In this document: one piece after another, positions 1 through 10,868 of the stretch | Layout of the letters: each line of letters starts with the position of its first letter | How positions within the stretch are numbered: the stretch's first letter is position 1 | From: Zeugodacus cucurbitae | Taxonomy: Eukaryota; Arthropoda; Insecta; Diptera; Tephritidae | DNA: 64,000 nucleotides | NCBI RefSeq assembly: GCF_028554725.1 | Contig: NC_071671.1 | Location: 66,582,001 to 66,646,000, forward strand | Direction of reading: 5' to 3' | Notes under the pieces: generated by a model | Database searches by the model: none | What the model was told of the DNA's origin: nothing | Seen by the model: only the letters and a program-made list of their open reading frames with translations | Made by a program: the position numbers and the translations under genes

Positions 1-510
1 AATGATTATTTCTGTGAAGAATGTGAATTTGTTTGAATAAATAATTTTTCTTGCATAGAAAATTAATATGTGAGGTTAGTATGTATGTATTTCTTAGATG
101 ATAACAATAAAGCTTTTACGCCTTATTTTGTAAATAAACATTTCTAAGTTTGTTGTTGTTGTTATAAAATCAAAAAAATATCCAATAAATAATTTTGGAT
201 ATTGCTCATGATTCGACAATCCCTTGGCGAATATACAATAGGGTCTGTTTCATTTATCGTTAAACCTACTTTCAAGGGTGATCTCGTAATCGTCTTTCTA
301 ACCGATTGGTACCCAAAACCATATTTTTTGGATTCTGATGTTTCTATATACACATATAAAACTCTTAACAAAATATGAAACTTAGAAACTGAAAGCATGT
401 TCTGCAGTTTAGACATTAAGCAAATTATTTTCCTGAGCTTTTTGTTTCTGAACTATTTTTTTGCGAGATTGTCGGTGTTACTGGTACCTCATGTGTTCAG
501 TCCATATTGT
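1..510. other. AT-rich non-coding sequence
   Basis: No recognisable gene, repeat or RNA was seen. A reverse-strand open frame of 84 codons at 162-416 resembles no family I know and has no supporting signals, so I treat it as chance. Confidence 0.5.
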
Positions 511-1243
511 ATACTACGTTAGGACCGACATTGAAAACATCTTGAAAACACAATTTGTGGATTGTGGAACCAAAGTCGTTCTGACGACATAATGTGTTTT
601 CGATGAGTTTTCATTGACAGTTCACAATTCAATTATTTGTTTGTTTAACTTTTGAGCAACGAGAATGGCAAGTTTTGGAATCTTTAATATTTGCTTTAAA
701 TTATTATTAATGATCCTTTTTTATAGAATCACGACAAGAAAATGTTAATAATGAAGGTATTGGCTTTGAAGAGTCAGATAAATATCTTGCGCAACGATGA
801 TACTTCAAGAGAATTTATATCTTATTACCCAGCACCTTGGCCTTGCAAAAAAGATAGAAGAGTTGAACAAACATCGTTTAATGCTTATTTAAATGACTAT
901 TTTTTCTGGGCCCGCGAAGAGCAAGCAACTTATTTTGCCACAATTCAATTAGAAGCGCTTCCTCCTTCTCACCCCACGAATTTCTATTTTTGTACTTTTT
1001 TTTTTCTCCATTCTTTTGAAAATGTAAACAAATATTAATTGACAATTCGGGGATGGCAAAATATGTATATTGACTAAACTAGAGCAGGCATTATAATGAG
1101 TGAAATGTAAGTTTTCAAATAGTTTTCAGCGAAAACTCTGATTTCGTTTGACCGATTTTGCATGGATGAAAACATAAGTTTAAGAACGAAAACTCATTTT
1201 TTTCTATGAAAACATGTTTTCAATGTCGGTCCGAACATAGTAT
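511..1243. mobile_element. Unclassified DNA transposon or MITE with 33-bp terminal inverted repeats
   Basis: The left end (511-543) and the reverse complement of the right end (1211-1243) match over about 33 bases with roughly two to three differences. Both share the core GGACCGACATTGAAAACAT. The 733-bp length and lack of an intact transposase suggest a non-autonomous element. An open frame of 98 codons (742-1038) lies inside and could be a decayed coding remnant, but no motif was recognised in it. No convincing target-site duplication is visible; AT or TA next to the ends is possible. I cannot assign a superfamily. Arms this long with a short body are typical of cut-and-paste elements. Confidence 0.65.
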
Positions 1244-3739
1244 CACATCATTTCACAGAGTTCCCACTCTAAACTAATAAAACAGGATTTATAATTTATG
1301 CGGCTTGCTAAAAGAAATCAATTTAAAATAATATGGTAAATCGCCAAAGTAGATCAAATATTGATTCAATAATATTGATCAATAATATTGGTATTATAAA
1401 AGACTCTTTTACAAAGGAAGCGTCAGTTTATCTTTAGAACAGAATTCTTAGATTTCAAATAGGAATAATTAAATGTCAATAGCAAAATATTACAATTAAG
1501 AAAAAAATCATAACTCTAAACGGAGGAGATTCTCTGTTTTAATAATATTTTAAAATAAAGAAGAGAAGAAGTCTCACTGATTGTGACCAATCTGACACAA
1601 TTTTTATTAAAAACTGTCGTGTAAATTTAGTTTATTTCAAAATATACCGAATAAATATTTCTATAATATACACAGCAGAAAGCTGAGTTGCATCAAAATA
1701 ATTTATGAAAATTTTAAATTTTTTGGTTTTTACCCACGCATGCATATAAGTATGCTTCCATTTATGCACTTTAAGTACACCTACATACATATGCATGCCT
1801 TGTAACAACTTAAAGCTAAGAAATTCTCCAAATATTTGTGAAGTTTAATAACCTTTAAGAAGAATGGAAAAAAATTTCTGATTTGACATCGTCCAGATGC
1901 AACAAGTTGTAAAACAAATTCGAAATACAAACAACTGTATATGTGTGTGTGTGTGAATGTGTGAAAACATTTATTACTTTCATAAATAAATTAACCAAGT
2001 TTAACGAATCAAAGGCACGTTGTAATAGAAATTCTACTAAAATACAAACAAACAAACATACAAACAAATACCATATAAAAAATGTAAGTTCATTTGTACT
2101 GACTTTTAGCCATTCTCTGTTAGTGACTTTTAACTATTTATAAGCAGTTAGCAGCTCTTTTGCGCACGTTTGTTATTGTATCTAAATATGTGCCTATGTC
2201 GAAATGTCCGCCTACGCCGCTATGTGACTTGAATTATTGATTGTTTGGTTTTCATATTTATTCAAACAACGTAGGGAAATACCATTTTACACTATTAACA
2301 GAGCGCAGAGCACATTGTACGAATATGCTATGCTTTTGGTATAAAAGTGAACAATAATCATACTTAAAAATTAATGATAGTGAATTGAGTGTTTTTGAAA
2401 ACGTTCGTATTGGTTGATTTCATTGAAAAGGTCACTATATCAGTACTCATTTATATGCAAAAGTGTAGGTTTTTAATAGAATGAAAGGTTGAGTTTGCAG
2501 GAGGTTTTAATGTTGTTGTTATATCAATAGTGCTCCAAAAATTTATTCATGGAAATCCATATACAACAACGACATCAAAATGCATTTAAAGCTTTACAAA
2601 ACTCTTCGAATCCTTTTGAGTAGATCCCATTCGCCACAATCACAAATTAAATTATTGGAACGGGTGTTCCCAAGATAAACCGCAACATCCTATGGAAACC
2701 TAACAGACCCGAACTCATTTTGCTCTTCTCTTAATGCGTTCGAAGTATTTGGAAACATATCAAAGATTGAAATATATATTTTCTTAATGTAAAGACAAGA
2801 GAAGGAAGGCGAAAATTATTGAAACAATGCGCCATTGCGGTTTATGAGGTTACTGCCAATAAATATAATGATTTCGTTGAAAATATGAATGAATATGTAT
2901 GAATGAAAGCAACAACAAATAGTAAAGTTCAATTCAAACCTAATGAAGTATTTAATTATACCAGTCTAAGTGTTTTATACCAGTGATTCGGCACTTTCAA
3001 AGTTTGCGCGAATTGAAGACAGCAACTTTTTATTTACCTTTACTTGTTCAAGAATCTTATACCGGAATTCTATTCGCCCGATCATCTTAATGAAATTTAA
3101 AATGTATATACTTTGCTCCCAGGACGGTTATCACACCTTGAAATAAAACCAGTTTAGTCTTATTGGCAATGCCAATGTGGGTTTGAAATTTAGTCCTCTC
3201 TTTCACTTAAGGAGCTATACCAGTGTGACTTTTAAAAAATTCGATTTTCTTTTGGTAATTTGATAGTTCTCAAAAATATCCTGTGAAAGTGGTAAGGTCG
3301 TATCTTTGTTTTTGAATGACAGCGTTCTAAAGAGCGACCGCTCCCAGGTATAAGCCGCTATATAAACGGGTTTTTCTCGAAACGACATTTTTCAAAATTT
3401 CTGACTCAACGAGAAATTTACCGACCGGATTTAAATTTAAACAATAACCTACGATCTTTTTGATTTGTTAAAAATTATCAATTTGGCATTAAAAAATTAT
3501 AATTTTTTGACCTAAAAAACGATATTTTTTTAACTATGCTATTTTGTTAATTTTTGATATATAGGTCGTTGCATAGTAAATAGCTTCAACTTTAACAACC
3601 TTTTTGAATTGTCTTGTTTCAGCTAGTCATTCGGCAGGAATCATGTCAGCAGTTAGGGAACTTTTTTTGGCACCTCCGAAGAAATATATGCTTCCCCTTA
3701 CTTTTGCATTATTTTTCAAAGTCTTAAAATATTTCTTCA
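1244..3739. other. Non-coding stretch with minor repeats
   Basis: This 2.5-kb AT-rich stretch has no recognisable gene. It contains a short TG microsatellite (about 1940-1960) and a degenerate copy (about 2955-3060) of the ATACCAGT / GTTTGC / TTACCTTA repeat that is clearer at 9908-10290. Around 3210-3600 is low-complexity sequence with several T-rich runs that I could not assign to an element. Confidence 0.5.
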
Positions 3740-4395
3740 TCTACATATACCACTATTAAAAAGAGGAAAGATTTGTATGTATGTTTGTAATGAATAAACT
3801 CGAAAACTACTATGCCGATTTCTAAAATTCTTTCACCACTGGAAAGTTACATTCACCCCCAGTATTTGCTATATTTTTTGTTGGAATCTCAACTTTTTGG
3901 AAATAGTTCCCAGGTGAGGGTATTAAAAAGACCCCGTGATGGAGAACCTTAATCTGAAACTGCAAATCGTCTTGCAAGTCATTCTCTTCGCATCGCTATC
4001 GCGTGCCAGAGAGTTGAGTAACGAGCGCTCGCAGCCAAGCCTGCCAAGTACGCGCTTGAGAGTGGAGTATGAAGCGTGTGCAGCGGCTTGAAGAACAAAA
4101 TATTAGAAACATATAAAGCTCGCACTAGGGCGTCGACCTCTGAGCGTTCCCAACGCCTTCATAATCATAGAGAAAGACAACGGACACCAAAGCCTAGAGG
4201 TCCTCATCAAGTTTTAGCTCATTGCAAATAAAATATAATTTCATGTTAGAATTTTCCTAATTTTACTTTTTTAAAATGAACCCACAGAAGAAACGGGAAA
4301 GTACATATATATGTATGTATGGGAGAGTGTGTATAAGATTAAACCTATAACTTTATGTTTGTTTAAGCCGGTGCGAGACCGGAGCAATCTGCTAG
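3740..4395 (+). mobile_element. Non-autonomous Helitron, 656 bp, both ends visible
   Basis: Helitrons are rolling-circle transposons that begin with TC, end with CTRR preceded by a short hairpin, and insert between A and T. This copy begins TCTACATATA just after an A (3739). It ends CTAG (4392-4395) followed by T. About nine bases upstream of CTAG is CCGGT-GCGAG-ACCGG, a perfect five-pair stem with a five-base loop. There is no Rep/helicase gene. The interior (about 3980-4220) holds R/S-rich fragments that may derive from the start of a Helitron ORF, broken by stops. A degraded relative without these ends lies at about 32812-33340. Confidence 0.85.
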
Positions 4396-5542
4396 TATTA
4401 TATATTATATTTTCATAGTATTTTTTTTCACACAAAAAATTTTTCTTGAATATAATAAATACAAATAAATAAGTACCGTAAGAGAAATGTTAACAGCTGT
4501 TAACAGCCTAACACGCTTATATGCATCAATTATTTTAATTTAAAACACTTTTTGATAATAAAAGAGAGAAGACAACAACTATAATTGATGCTTCCGCATG
4601 AATAAATTGAATTTTGAATTAATAAAATAAAATAAGCAAATTTAAAGAAAACAGTATTTATCACTAACAATAACAGAATAGCAGCTCTTAATGTGCTTAT
4701 ATAGGCGGAAAAAATAAACTTTCAAATAAATTATCGCGTGTTAACAAAATTTAAATAAATATTAGCTGTGTTATTAATTCGCACTATGCATTAAACGCTG
4801 CTCTATTTATATGCATGCCATAGTTATTACGGCGCTTAAGCGCGCAATCACACATACATATGTATATATAATATAGAGTTAGCAGCCTCAAGCTGATAAT
4901 CGCTCAACACACGCCGGCAGTATTTGTTTAGAACAACTTTTATCCGCTTGCTCATGTTTTATAAATGCAACATTCTGATATTTCATTTTTCCCACAAAGC
5001 ATACATATATGATATACATATGTATGTATGTGTGTGTGTGTATATAATTAAATAACACGCGCAATTATGAGCATGCACCTTGCTACATATATACACACAT
5101 TATTGTAGTTATGTTGTTGCGAACAAACGCTTAGAGCAATTGCATTTTCGCACAGAATTAATTTTTGCCATTTTATGCGTCGGGCCAATAGCCGCCACAG
5201 ATGAAGCTCCACTCACTTATTGCAATTACACATACACATACACATGTAAGTATATATGCATTCATGTGTGTGTTTGCTGGTGCCACGCGTGCGCAAAACA
5301 ACAAATAATAATAAAATTGCAAGCGAATTGTGAATTGCAAAATTGCAGCTGCCTTCGAGCAATTCTGCCACACGAAATAAATTCCTTTTACTAAGCGAAC
5401 GTTTGTATGCCACTTGCCGCACACACACATACATAGATAATGACTGCACCATCGATAGCTGTGCTGATAGCTAGTTGACTGCCCGTTTTGTTGTTGTTGT
5501 TGTTGTTTTTGCCGTCCGAAACTCGTTCAATTGTAAGATATA
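4396..5542. other. AT-rich non-coding stretch with ACATATGT and TG repeats
   Basis: No gene was recognised. Around 4999-5045 is a block of ATACATATGTATGTATGTG-type sequence running into a TG microsatellite. A GTT trinucleotide run sits at about 5489-5513, shortly before the mariner insertion. Open frames of 79-104 codons at 5080-5452 overlap one another on both strands and have microsatellite-driven composition, so they are not called. Confidence 0.5.
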
Positions 5543-5557
5543 ACGGGTGATTTTTTT
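5543..5557 (+). repeat. Left terminal inverted repeat of the mariner-like element
   Basis: ACGGGTGATTTTTTT follows the target TA. It pairs with the complement of 6834-6848, with one mismatch at the second base, and similarity becomes patchy further in. The same GGGTGAT start occurs on the deleted relative at 35335. Confidence 0.85.
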
Positions 5558-5655
5558 GAGGTTAGGATTTTCATGCATTAGTATTTGACAGATCACGTGG
5601 GATTTCAGACATGGTGTCAAAGAGAAAGATGCTCAGTATGCTTTGACATTTCATC

Positions 5656-6741
5656 ATGAATAGACTTACTAACGAGCAACGCTTGCAAATCATTGAATTT
5701 TATTACCAAAATCAGTGTTCGGTTCGAAATGTGTTTCGCGCTTTACGTCCGATTTATGGTCTACATAATCGACCAAGTGAGCAAACAATTAATGCGATTG
5801 TGACCAAGTTTCGCACTCAGTTTACTTTATTGGACATTAAACCAACCACACGAATGCGTACAGTGCGTACAGAAGAGAATATTGCGTCTGTTTCTGAGAG
5901 TGTGGCTGAAGACCGTGAAATGTCGATTCGTCGCCGTTCGCAGCAATTGGGTTTGTGTTATTCGACCACATGGAAGATTTTACGCAAAGATCTTGGTGTA
6001 AAACCGTATAAAATACAGCTCGTGCAAGAACTGAAGCCGAACGATCTGCCACAACGTCGAATTTTCAGTGAATGGGCCCTAGAAAAGTTTGCAGAAAATC
6101 CGCTTTTTTATCGACAAATTTTGTTCAGCGATGAGGCTCATTTCTGGTTGAATGGCTACGTAAATAAGCAAAATTGCCGCATTTGGGGTGAAGAGCAACC
6201 AGAAGCCGTTCAAGAACTGCCCATGCATCCCGAAAAATGCACTGTTTGGTGTGGTTTGTACGCTGGTGGAATCATTGGACCGTATTTTTTCAAAGATGCT
6301 GTTGGACGCAACGTTACGGTGAATGGCGATCGCTATCGTTCGATGCTAACAAACTTTTTGTTGCCAAAAATGGAAGAACTGAACTTGGTTGACATGTGGT
6401 TTCAACAAGATGGCGCTACATGCCACACAGCTCGCGATTCTATGGCCATTTTGAGGGAAAACTTCGGAGAACAATTCATCTCAAGAAATGGACCCGTAAG
6501 TTGGCCACCAAGATCATGCGATTTAACGCCTTTAGACTATTTTTTGTGGGGCTACGTCAAGTCTAATGTCTACAGAAATAAGCCAGCAACTATTCCAGCT
6601 TTGGAAGACAACATTTCCGAAGAAATTCGGGCTATTCCGGCCGAAATGCTCGAAAAAGTTGCCCAAAATTGGACTTTCCGAATGAACCACCTAAGACGCA
6701 GCCGCGGTCAACATTTAAATGAAATTATCTTCAAAAAGTAA
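5656..6741 (+). CDS. Mariner-like transposase, intact, 361 aa
   Basis: This DDE/D transposase cuts and rejoins the element's own ends at TA sites in the nucleus. The first ~110 residues are the DNA-binding region, with two helix-turn-helix-like parts: an N-terminal one (NEQRLQIIEFYYQ) and a second near residues 88-112 (SIRRRSQQLGLCYSTTWKIL). The catalytic core shows D159 (FSDEAHFW), D252 (WFQQDGATCHTA) and the block PPRSCDLTPLDYFLWGYVK. The third acidic residue is D289 or D294; 252-to-294 leaves 41 residues between, matching the D,D41D spacing of the rosa group, while 289 would give 36. The C-terminal block HLRRSRGQHLNEIIFK is typical of this lineage. Length (361 aa) is normal for mariners. 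The start at 5656 lies 113 bases inside the left end and begins the conserved N-terminus, with no frameshift or stop. It is the only intact gene in the window. Confidence 0.95.
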   Translation: MNRLTNEQRLQIIEFYYQNQCSVRNVFRALRPIYGLHNRPSEQTINAIVTKFRTQFTLLDIKPTTRMRTVRTEENIASVSESVAEDREMSIRRRSQQLGLCYSTTWKILRKDLGVKPYKIQLVQELKPNDLPQRRIFSEWALEKFAENPLFYRQILFSDEAHFWLNGYVNKQNCRIWGEEQPEAVQELPMHPEKCTVWCGLYAGGIIGPYFFKDAVGRNVTVNGDRYRSMLTNFLLPKMEELNLVDMWFQQDGATCHTARDSMAILRENFGEQFISRNGPVSWPPRSCDLTPLDYFLWGYVKSNVYRNKPATIPALEDNISEEIRAIPAEMLEKVAQNWTFRMNHLRRSRGQHLNEIIFKK

Positions 6742-6833
6742 ATGTCATGAACCAATCTAACGTTTCAAATAAAGAACCGATGAGATTTTGCAAATTTTAT
6801 GCGTTTTTTTTTTAAAAAAAGTTATCAAGCTCT

Positions 6834-6848
6834 TAAAAAATCACCCTT
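6834..6848 (-). repeat. Right terminal inverted repeat of the mariner-like element
   Basis: The strand reads TAAAAAATCACCCTT and is followed by TA. It is the inverted partner of 5543-5557 and defines the right boundary. Confidence 0.85.
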
Positions 6849-8731
6849 TACGAGCATTTAACATACATCAAGCAAGCGAGTAGCGAAGAAAAAAAACCAA
6901 ATAGATAAAAGATATAAAGTAAGACAAGCTGATGAACATGTGGAAGAAATAAAGAAAAAAATATTAAGAAAAGGAAAAATAAAAGAAAGAAAAATATTCA
7001 TTTTAATAGCAAAAATGAAAGAAGTTGCCTAACCGGTTTCGGCGTTAGTGCCACTGCGGCGGCGACTACTGGCATTGCTACTGCCACTATTTGCAATTGT
7101 GGCCGACACCGTTGTATTGACTGCTGCTTTGTGCGCTGCTTGCGTCGCTGCTAACTGCTAGTCAGTTTGGTAGTACTTTTTTTCTTGCTTCGTTGACGTT
7201 GCAGGAGTCCATTCTGCGACTGCATACTTCATAAACACACACACACACACACACACATACACACTCACTCGCATATATTTGCCTTGCGAAGCCAAGAAGT
7301 GCCGCTACATCACTGCCACTGCCCTCAACTATACACCACTCACTGTGTTCTTATTGCATTCACTGTTGTTTTTGCTTTTGTTGTTGCTGCTGTTGGCGCT
7401 GATGGACAAGTGGCAAGCCCGTGTTGCAATTGCACAGGTGACTTTGCATTCTGCTTCTACTTTTTACTTTTTTCTCCCCCTTTTTCCACAGCGTGTACTT
7501 GTAGTTTTACCTTGTTCCTTCTTGCATACTCGTACTTTTTCGTTTTCTCATTCAGCCTTCACTGTCGGTTTTTTGTTCGATTTTCTAGCGCTTTTTAATC
7601 TGCATGCATTTCCATATCATTTTCACTGTGCGTTTTGCTGGTTCACCACCTGTTTTTTGTGCGCATTCTTTTCTGTTTACTCGTGCATCGGTGTGTGTTT
7701 GTCGTCTTGCTTTAAGCCAGAATGCGGCTAAATCCGCGTTAAGTTTAGCTTATCCGTTGAATTGTTGTACGTGGTGCGCCACTAGCAGCACCAGTGTGCT
7801 GTGCTGTGCTATTCTTAGCGCGCTTACATGCCTTTCGTCCCTTGTCTTTCAGCCTGGCATATAAACAGAGTCATGATGTGGTACATACTCGTATTGGTTG
7901 CAACAAGCACTTGTAGCAACAACTTTTATTGCCGCAGGCAGATTTTTCCGCATTTTTATGCAACAAATTTCTTGCTTGAACTTTCAAGATAAGTTTTAAC
8001 AACGCGCTTCTTTTTTCACGCTTTGGTGGTTAAAGTTTACATATATTGAAGTCACTTTTGGATTATAATGAGTTTCCTTTGAGACCTTCTACTTATCTGA
8101 GTAGACTAGTTTGACATACACATGTACTTGGTTTCATATTGATTGGAAAGAAATACATACATAAATATCTCTTGGATGTATATCGGAAGATTTCAGTTTT
8201 AATTTTAACTAACTTGAAAATTAGAATTTTTCAATGAAATATAAAAATATATATAACTTTTTTGACGAAAAAATAGTAACTGATATCGCTCGTTTAATAT
8301 ACGATATTCACCACCTTTCCATATATGAACTGAATAACCACACTTTTCCATTCTATCTGACTTAACTATAGCTTGTTCACAATCTTGTTATTGTAATTAC
8401 CCCGTCTCATAACATAGATATAGTCATAAAGAATCTAAAATGTATAGCCTCCATCGTAACTTGTTTAAGATGTACTCTTTTCTCTTGGGATTTCCTTGGT
8501 CAATATACCATCGCTAGCGATCCGATCGACTATTTTGAAACAATTAAGAATACATGGAGTTTAAGAGAGCGACCAATATATTCAGTATAAGTATAGTATA
8601 GTATAAGATTAGTTCATTAAAAAGATAATATTGCTTGTCATTCCTTCTCCATTTAATTATACCAGTCTTTTGTATTTATACCAGTTTTTTGTTCAATTAA
8701 CTACTCTCTATTTTTCGTTTGTTACTCCATT
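6849..8731. other. Non-coding stretch with CA microsatellite and T-rich low-complexity sequence
   Basis: A CA microsatellite lies at about 7233-7262. From 7279 to 7864 the + strand is rich in TTTTTGTT, TGTTGCTG and CTTTCTTT runs and gives overlapping open frames of 86-150 codons in several frames. They are Phe/Leu/Cys-rich and look like composition artefacts. At 8650-8731 is part of the ATACCAGT repeat, cut off by the Helentron-like insertion at 8732. Confidence 0.5.
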
Positions 8732-9907
8732 TTTATACTCTCGCAACCTGTTGCACGGAGTATAATAGTAACGGTTGTTTGTGTCACCAAGAAATATAAG
8801 AGTTAGATATGGGGTTATATATACATAAATGATCAGGATGACGAGTAGATTTGAAATCCGGATGTCTGTCCGTCTGTCTGTGCAAGCGATAACTTGAGTA
8901 AAAATTAAGATATCTTAAACTTATCATGTTCCTTGGCACCCTGAGGAGGTTGCTTTCGAAAATGGGCAAAATCGGTCCACTGCCACGCCCACAAAATGGC
9001 GGAAACCGAAAACCTATACAGTGTCATAACTAAGCCATAAATAAAGTTATGAAAATGAAATTTGGAACATAGGATCCCATTAGGGAGGGGCACATTCGGA
9101 TGTAATTTTTTTGGGGAGGTGGGCGTGGTCCCGCCTTCAAATTGGTTTTTTGTACATATATCGGAAACCAATAGAGCTATATAAACCAAACTTTCTGCAG
9201 TCGTTTTGTTTAGCCACTTCTTAGTACAGTCCAAAAATGAAAGATATCGGATAATAACCACGCCCACCTCCCATACAAAGGTTAGGTTGAAAATTACTAA
9301 AAGTGGGTTAACTCACTAACGAAAAACGGCAGAAACACTAAATTTCACATAAGAAATGGGAGATGGAAGCTGCACTCAGATTTTTCTACAAAATGGAAAA
9401 TGGGCGTGGCGTCGCCCACTTATGGGTCAAAAACCATATCTCAGGAACTACTTGACCGATTTCAATGAAACTTGGTTTGTAATAGTTTCCTTACATCTCA
9501 ATGATATGTTGTGAAAATAGGTGTAGTGAAATCGGTTCACAACCACGCCTACTTCTTATATACCAGAACTTTGAAGACAATCTGAATCGTTTACTTTACA
9601 ACATGTAAAGTGAGCACTAGTGAAGATATCGGTGCAGAACTTTGCACAAATACTATGTTTATAGTGTGGCAGCCCCATTCAAAATCGCCGAAATCGGACC
9701 ATAGGTTTTTAAGGTCCCATATATCGAACACGAGGACCTCGCTGCTTCTAGTCTAATATTATGGTGTCCAACTTTCAATGGACTTTATACAATATGACGA
9801 ATATGTGGGTCAAATTGTGTATTACATAATATAATTAAAGTCAAATAAATAAATTGCGAGAGTATAAAATGTTCGGTTACACCCGAACTTAGCCCTTCCT
9901 TACTTGT
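8732..9907 (-). mobile_element. DINE-1/Helentron-like repeat, copy A, about 1.18 kb
   Basis: On the minus strand this copy starts ACAAGTAAGGAAGGGCTAAG (ending at 9907) and finishes at TATACTCTCGCAA near 8732. Subterminal words TATACTCTCGCAA and TTGCGAGAGTATA occur near both ends. Near the 5' end is a hairpin GTTCGG-GTGTAA-CCGAAC and near the 3' end a hairpin GCAAC-AG-GTTGC. A short GACG/GACA microsatellite (about 8862-8880) lies near the 3' end. These traits match DINE-1/Helentron-like elements of flies. There is no coding capacity. Open frames such as 8905-9267 are translations of the repeat. The copy sits inside the ATACCAGT repeat. Confidence 0.75.
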
Positions 9908-10290
9908 CTGTAGTCTATTTGTGTGTTCGATTAATCACTAACTAAGTTTCACTCTTTATTCCACCTCTATTTGTTTATGCCAATATATCTGCATTAATAC
10001 TACTGTTTAGTTCGATTCGCCAATCTCTCTAAGGTTTGCTAAACGAAGACAGCTTAATTTTAATGACAAGAAGTTGTTACTTACCTTAATTATTCCATTA
10101 AGGGGAGTCTGACAACAACCTAAAATTCCTTATTCCTCATTTCCTTATTCCAGACTCTTGCATTTATACTAGTGGTTTGTTCGATTCTCTAATCACCAAA
10201 ATTTGCTACTATTACTTAACGTTATTAATGACAAGGTATTGACACTCCAAATATTTACCTTAATAACAACATTAATGTGAGGAAAACTTA
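9908..10290 (+). repeat. Degenerate tandem repeat (ATACTAGT...TTCGATT...GTTTGC units)
   Basis: At least three diverged units follow one another here, at about 9908, 9996 and 10165. Each has ATAC[CT]A[GC]T-like sequence, then TGTTCGATT, then AATC-CTAA, often GTTTGC. The last two also share AATGACAAG and TTACCTTAAT further on. Related pieces lie at 8650-8731, just across the Helentron-like insertion, and at 2955-3060. Spacing is irregular (about 90 then 170 bases). No coding capacity. Confidence 0.55.
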
Positions 10291-10868
10291 TATAACTCTC
10301 AAATTGACCAGTGACATTTACCCGGCATGCAAAGTTCAATGATTTATGATGAATTTTGTCCAAAAATTCCATGGAATTTAAGTAATCAAGTGCTAAAGAA
10401 AAGTTTTTCGCATTTTGTTTTGATCGTGCTTCGTCGTTGAACTTGGCCACAAGCGTTTAAACTATTAGAATGGACTCAGTATTAAAGTGTATACTTATTT
10501 ATATACTTAAATAGGTAAATATTTGTGTGTAAGCATCTAGTAAATTGTGTAAAAGTCAATGCACGCGCTGTCGGCGAACGCGCAATTTATTATGCCAACA
10601 AACAATGTTGGTTTTGCTAATTTATTTTAAGCGATTTTTTTTCTGAGTTGCTTCATTAAATGCTGCTCATTTAGTTAAAGTAGCGCATACGGTTAGTTAA
10701 TTTACATATCTATGTGACGTCTCAATTGTTGAAGATATATTGTAAAATAATCGTCAATAAATGAATGAGTAGCTTTACAATTAATTTAAATAAATAGGGT
10801 ATCATTTTTAGTCCAGTTTCTGCCTTTACATTTACATTAATATAAAATTTTTCTCTTTCTATTTGCAG
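10291..10868. other. AT-rich non-coding stretch ending in a polypyrimidine tract
   Basis: No gene was seen. The last 20 bases before 10869 are TTCTCTTTCTATTTGCAG-like, a strong acceptor-type splice signal, which is why the following segment is listed separately. Confidence 0.5.

Larger units (their letters stand above)
5543..6848 (+). mobile_element. Complete mariner-like element (rosa / D,D41D type), 1306 bp
   Basis: The ends are inverted repeats: ACGGGTGATTTTTT at 5543 and its near-complement AAAAAATCACCCTT ending at 6848. Both are flanked by the dinucleotide TA (5541-5542 and 6849-6850), the target duplication expected for the Tc1/mariner superfamily. The element carries one uninterrupted transposase gene with short flanking untranslated regions. 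A polyadenylation signal AATAAA lies at 6768-6773, 27 bases after the stop. Intact ends and frame suggest recent insertion. Its closest relatives by recognition are rosa-group mariners described in tephritid flies, so it may still be competent. Confidence 0.95.

Noticed and set aside
7279..7864. Overlapping + strand open frames of 86-150 codons
   Set aside because: T/C-rich low-complexity DNA yields Phe/Leu/Cys-rich peptides in several frames at once; no family, no start context.
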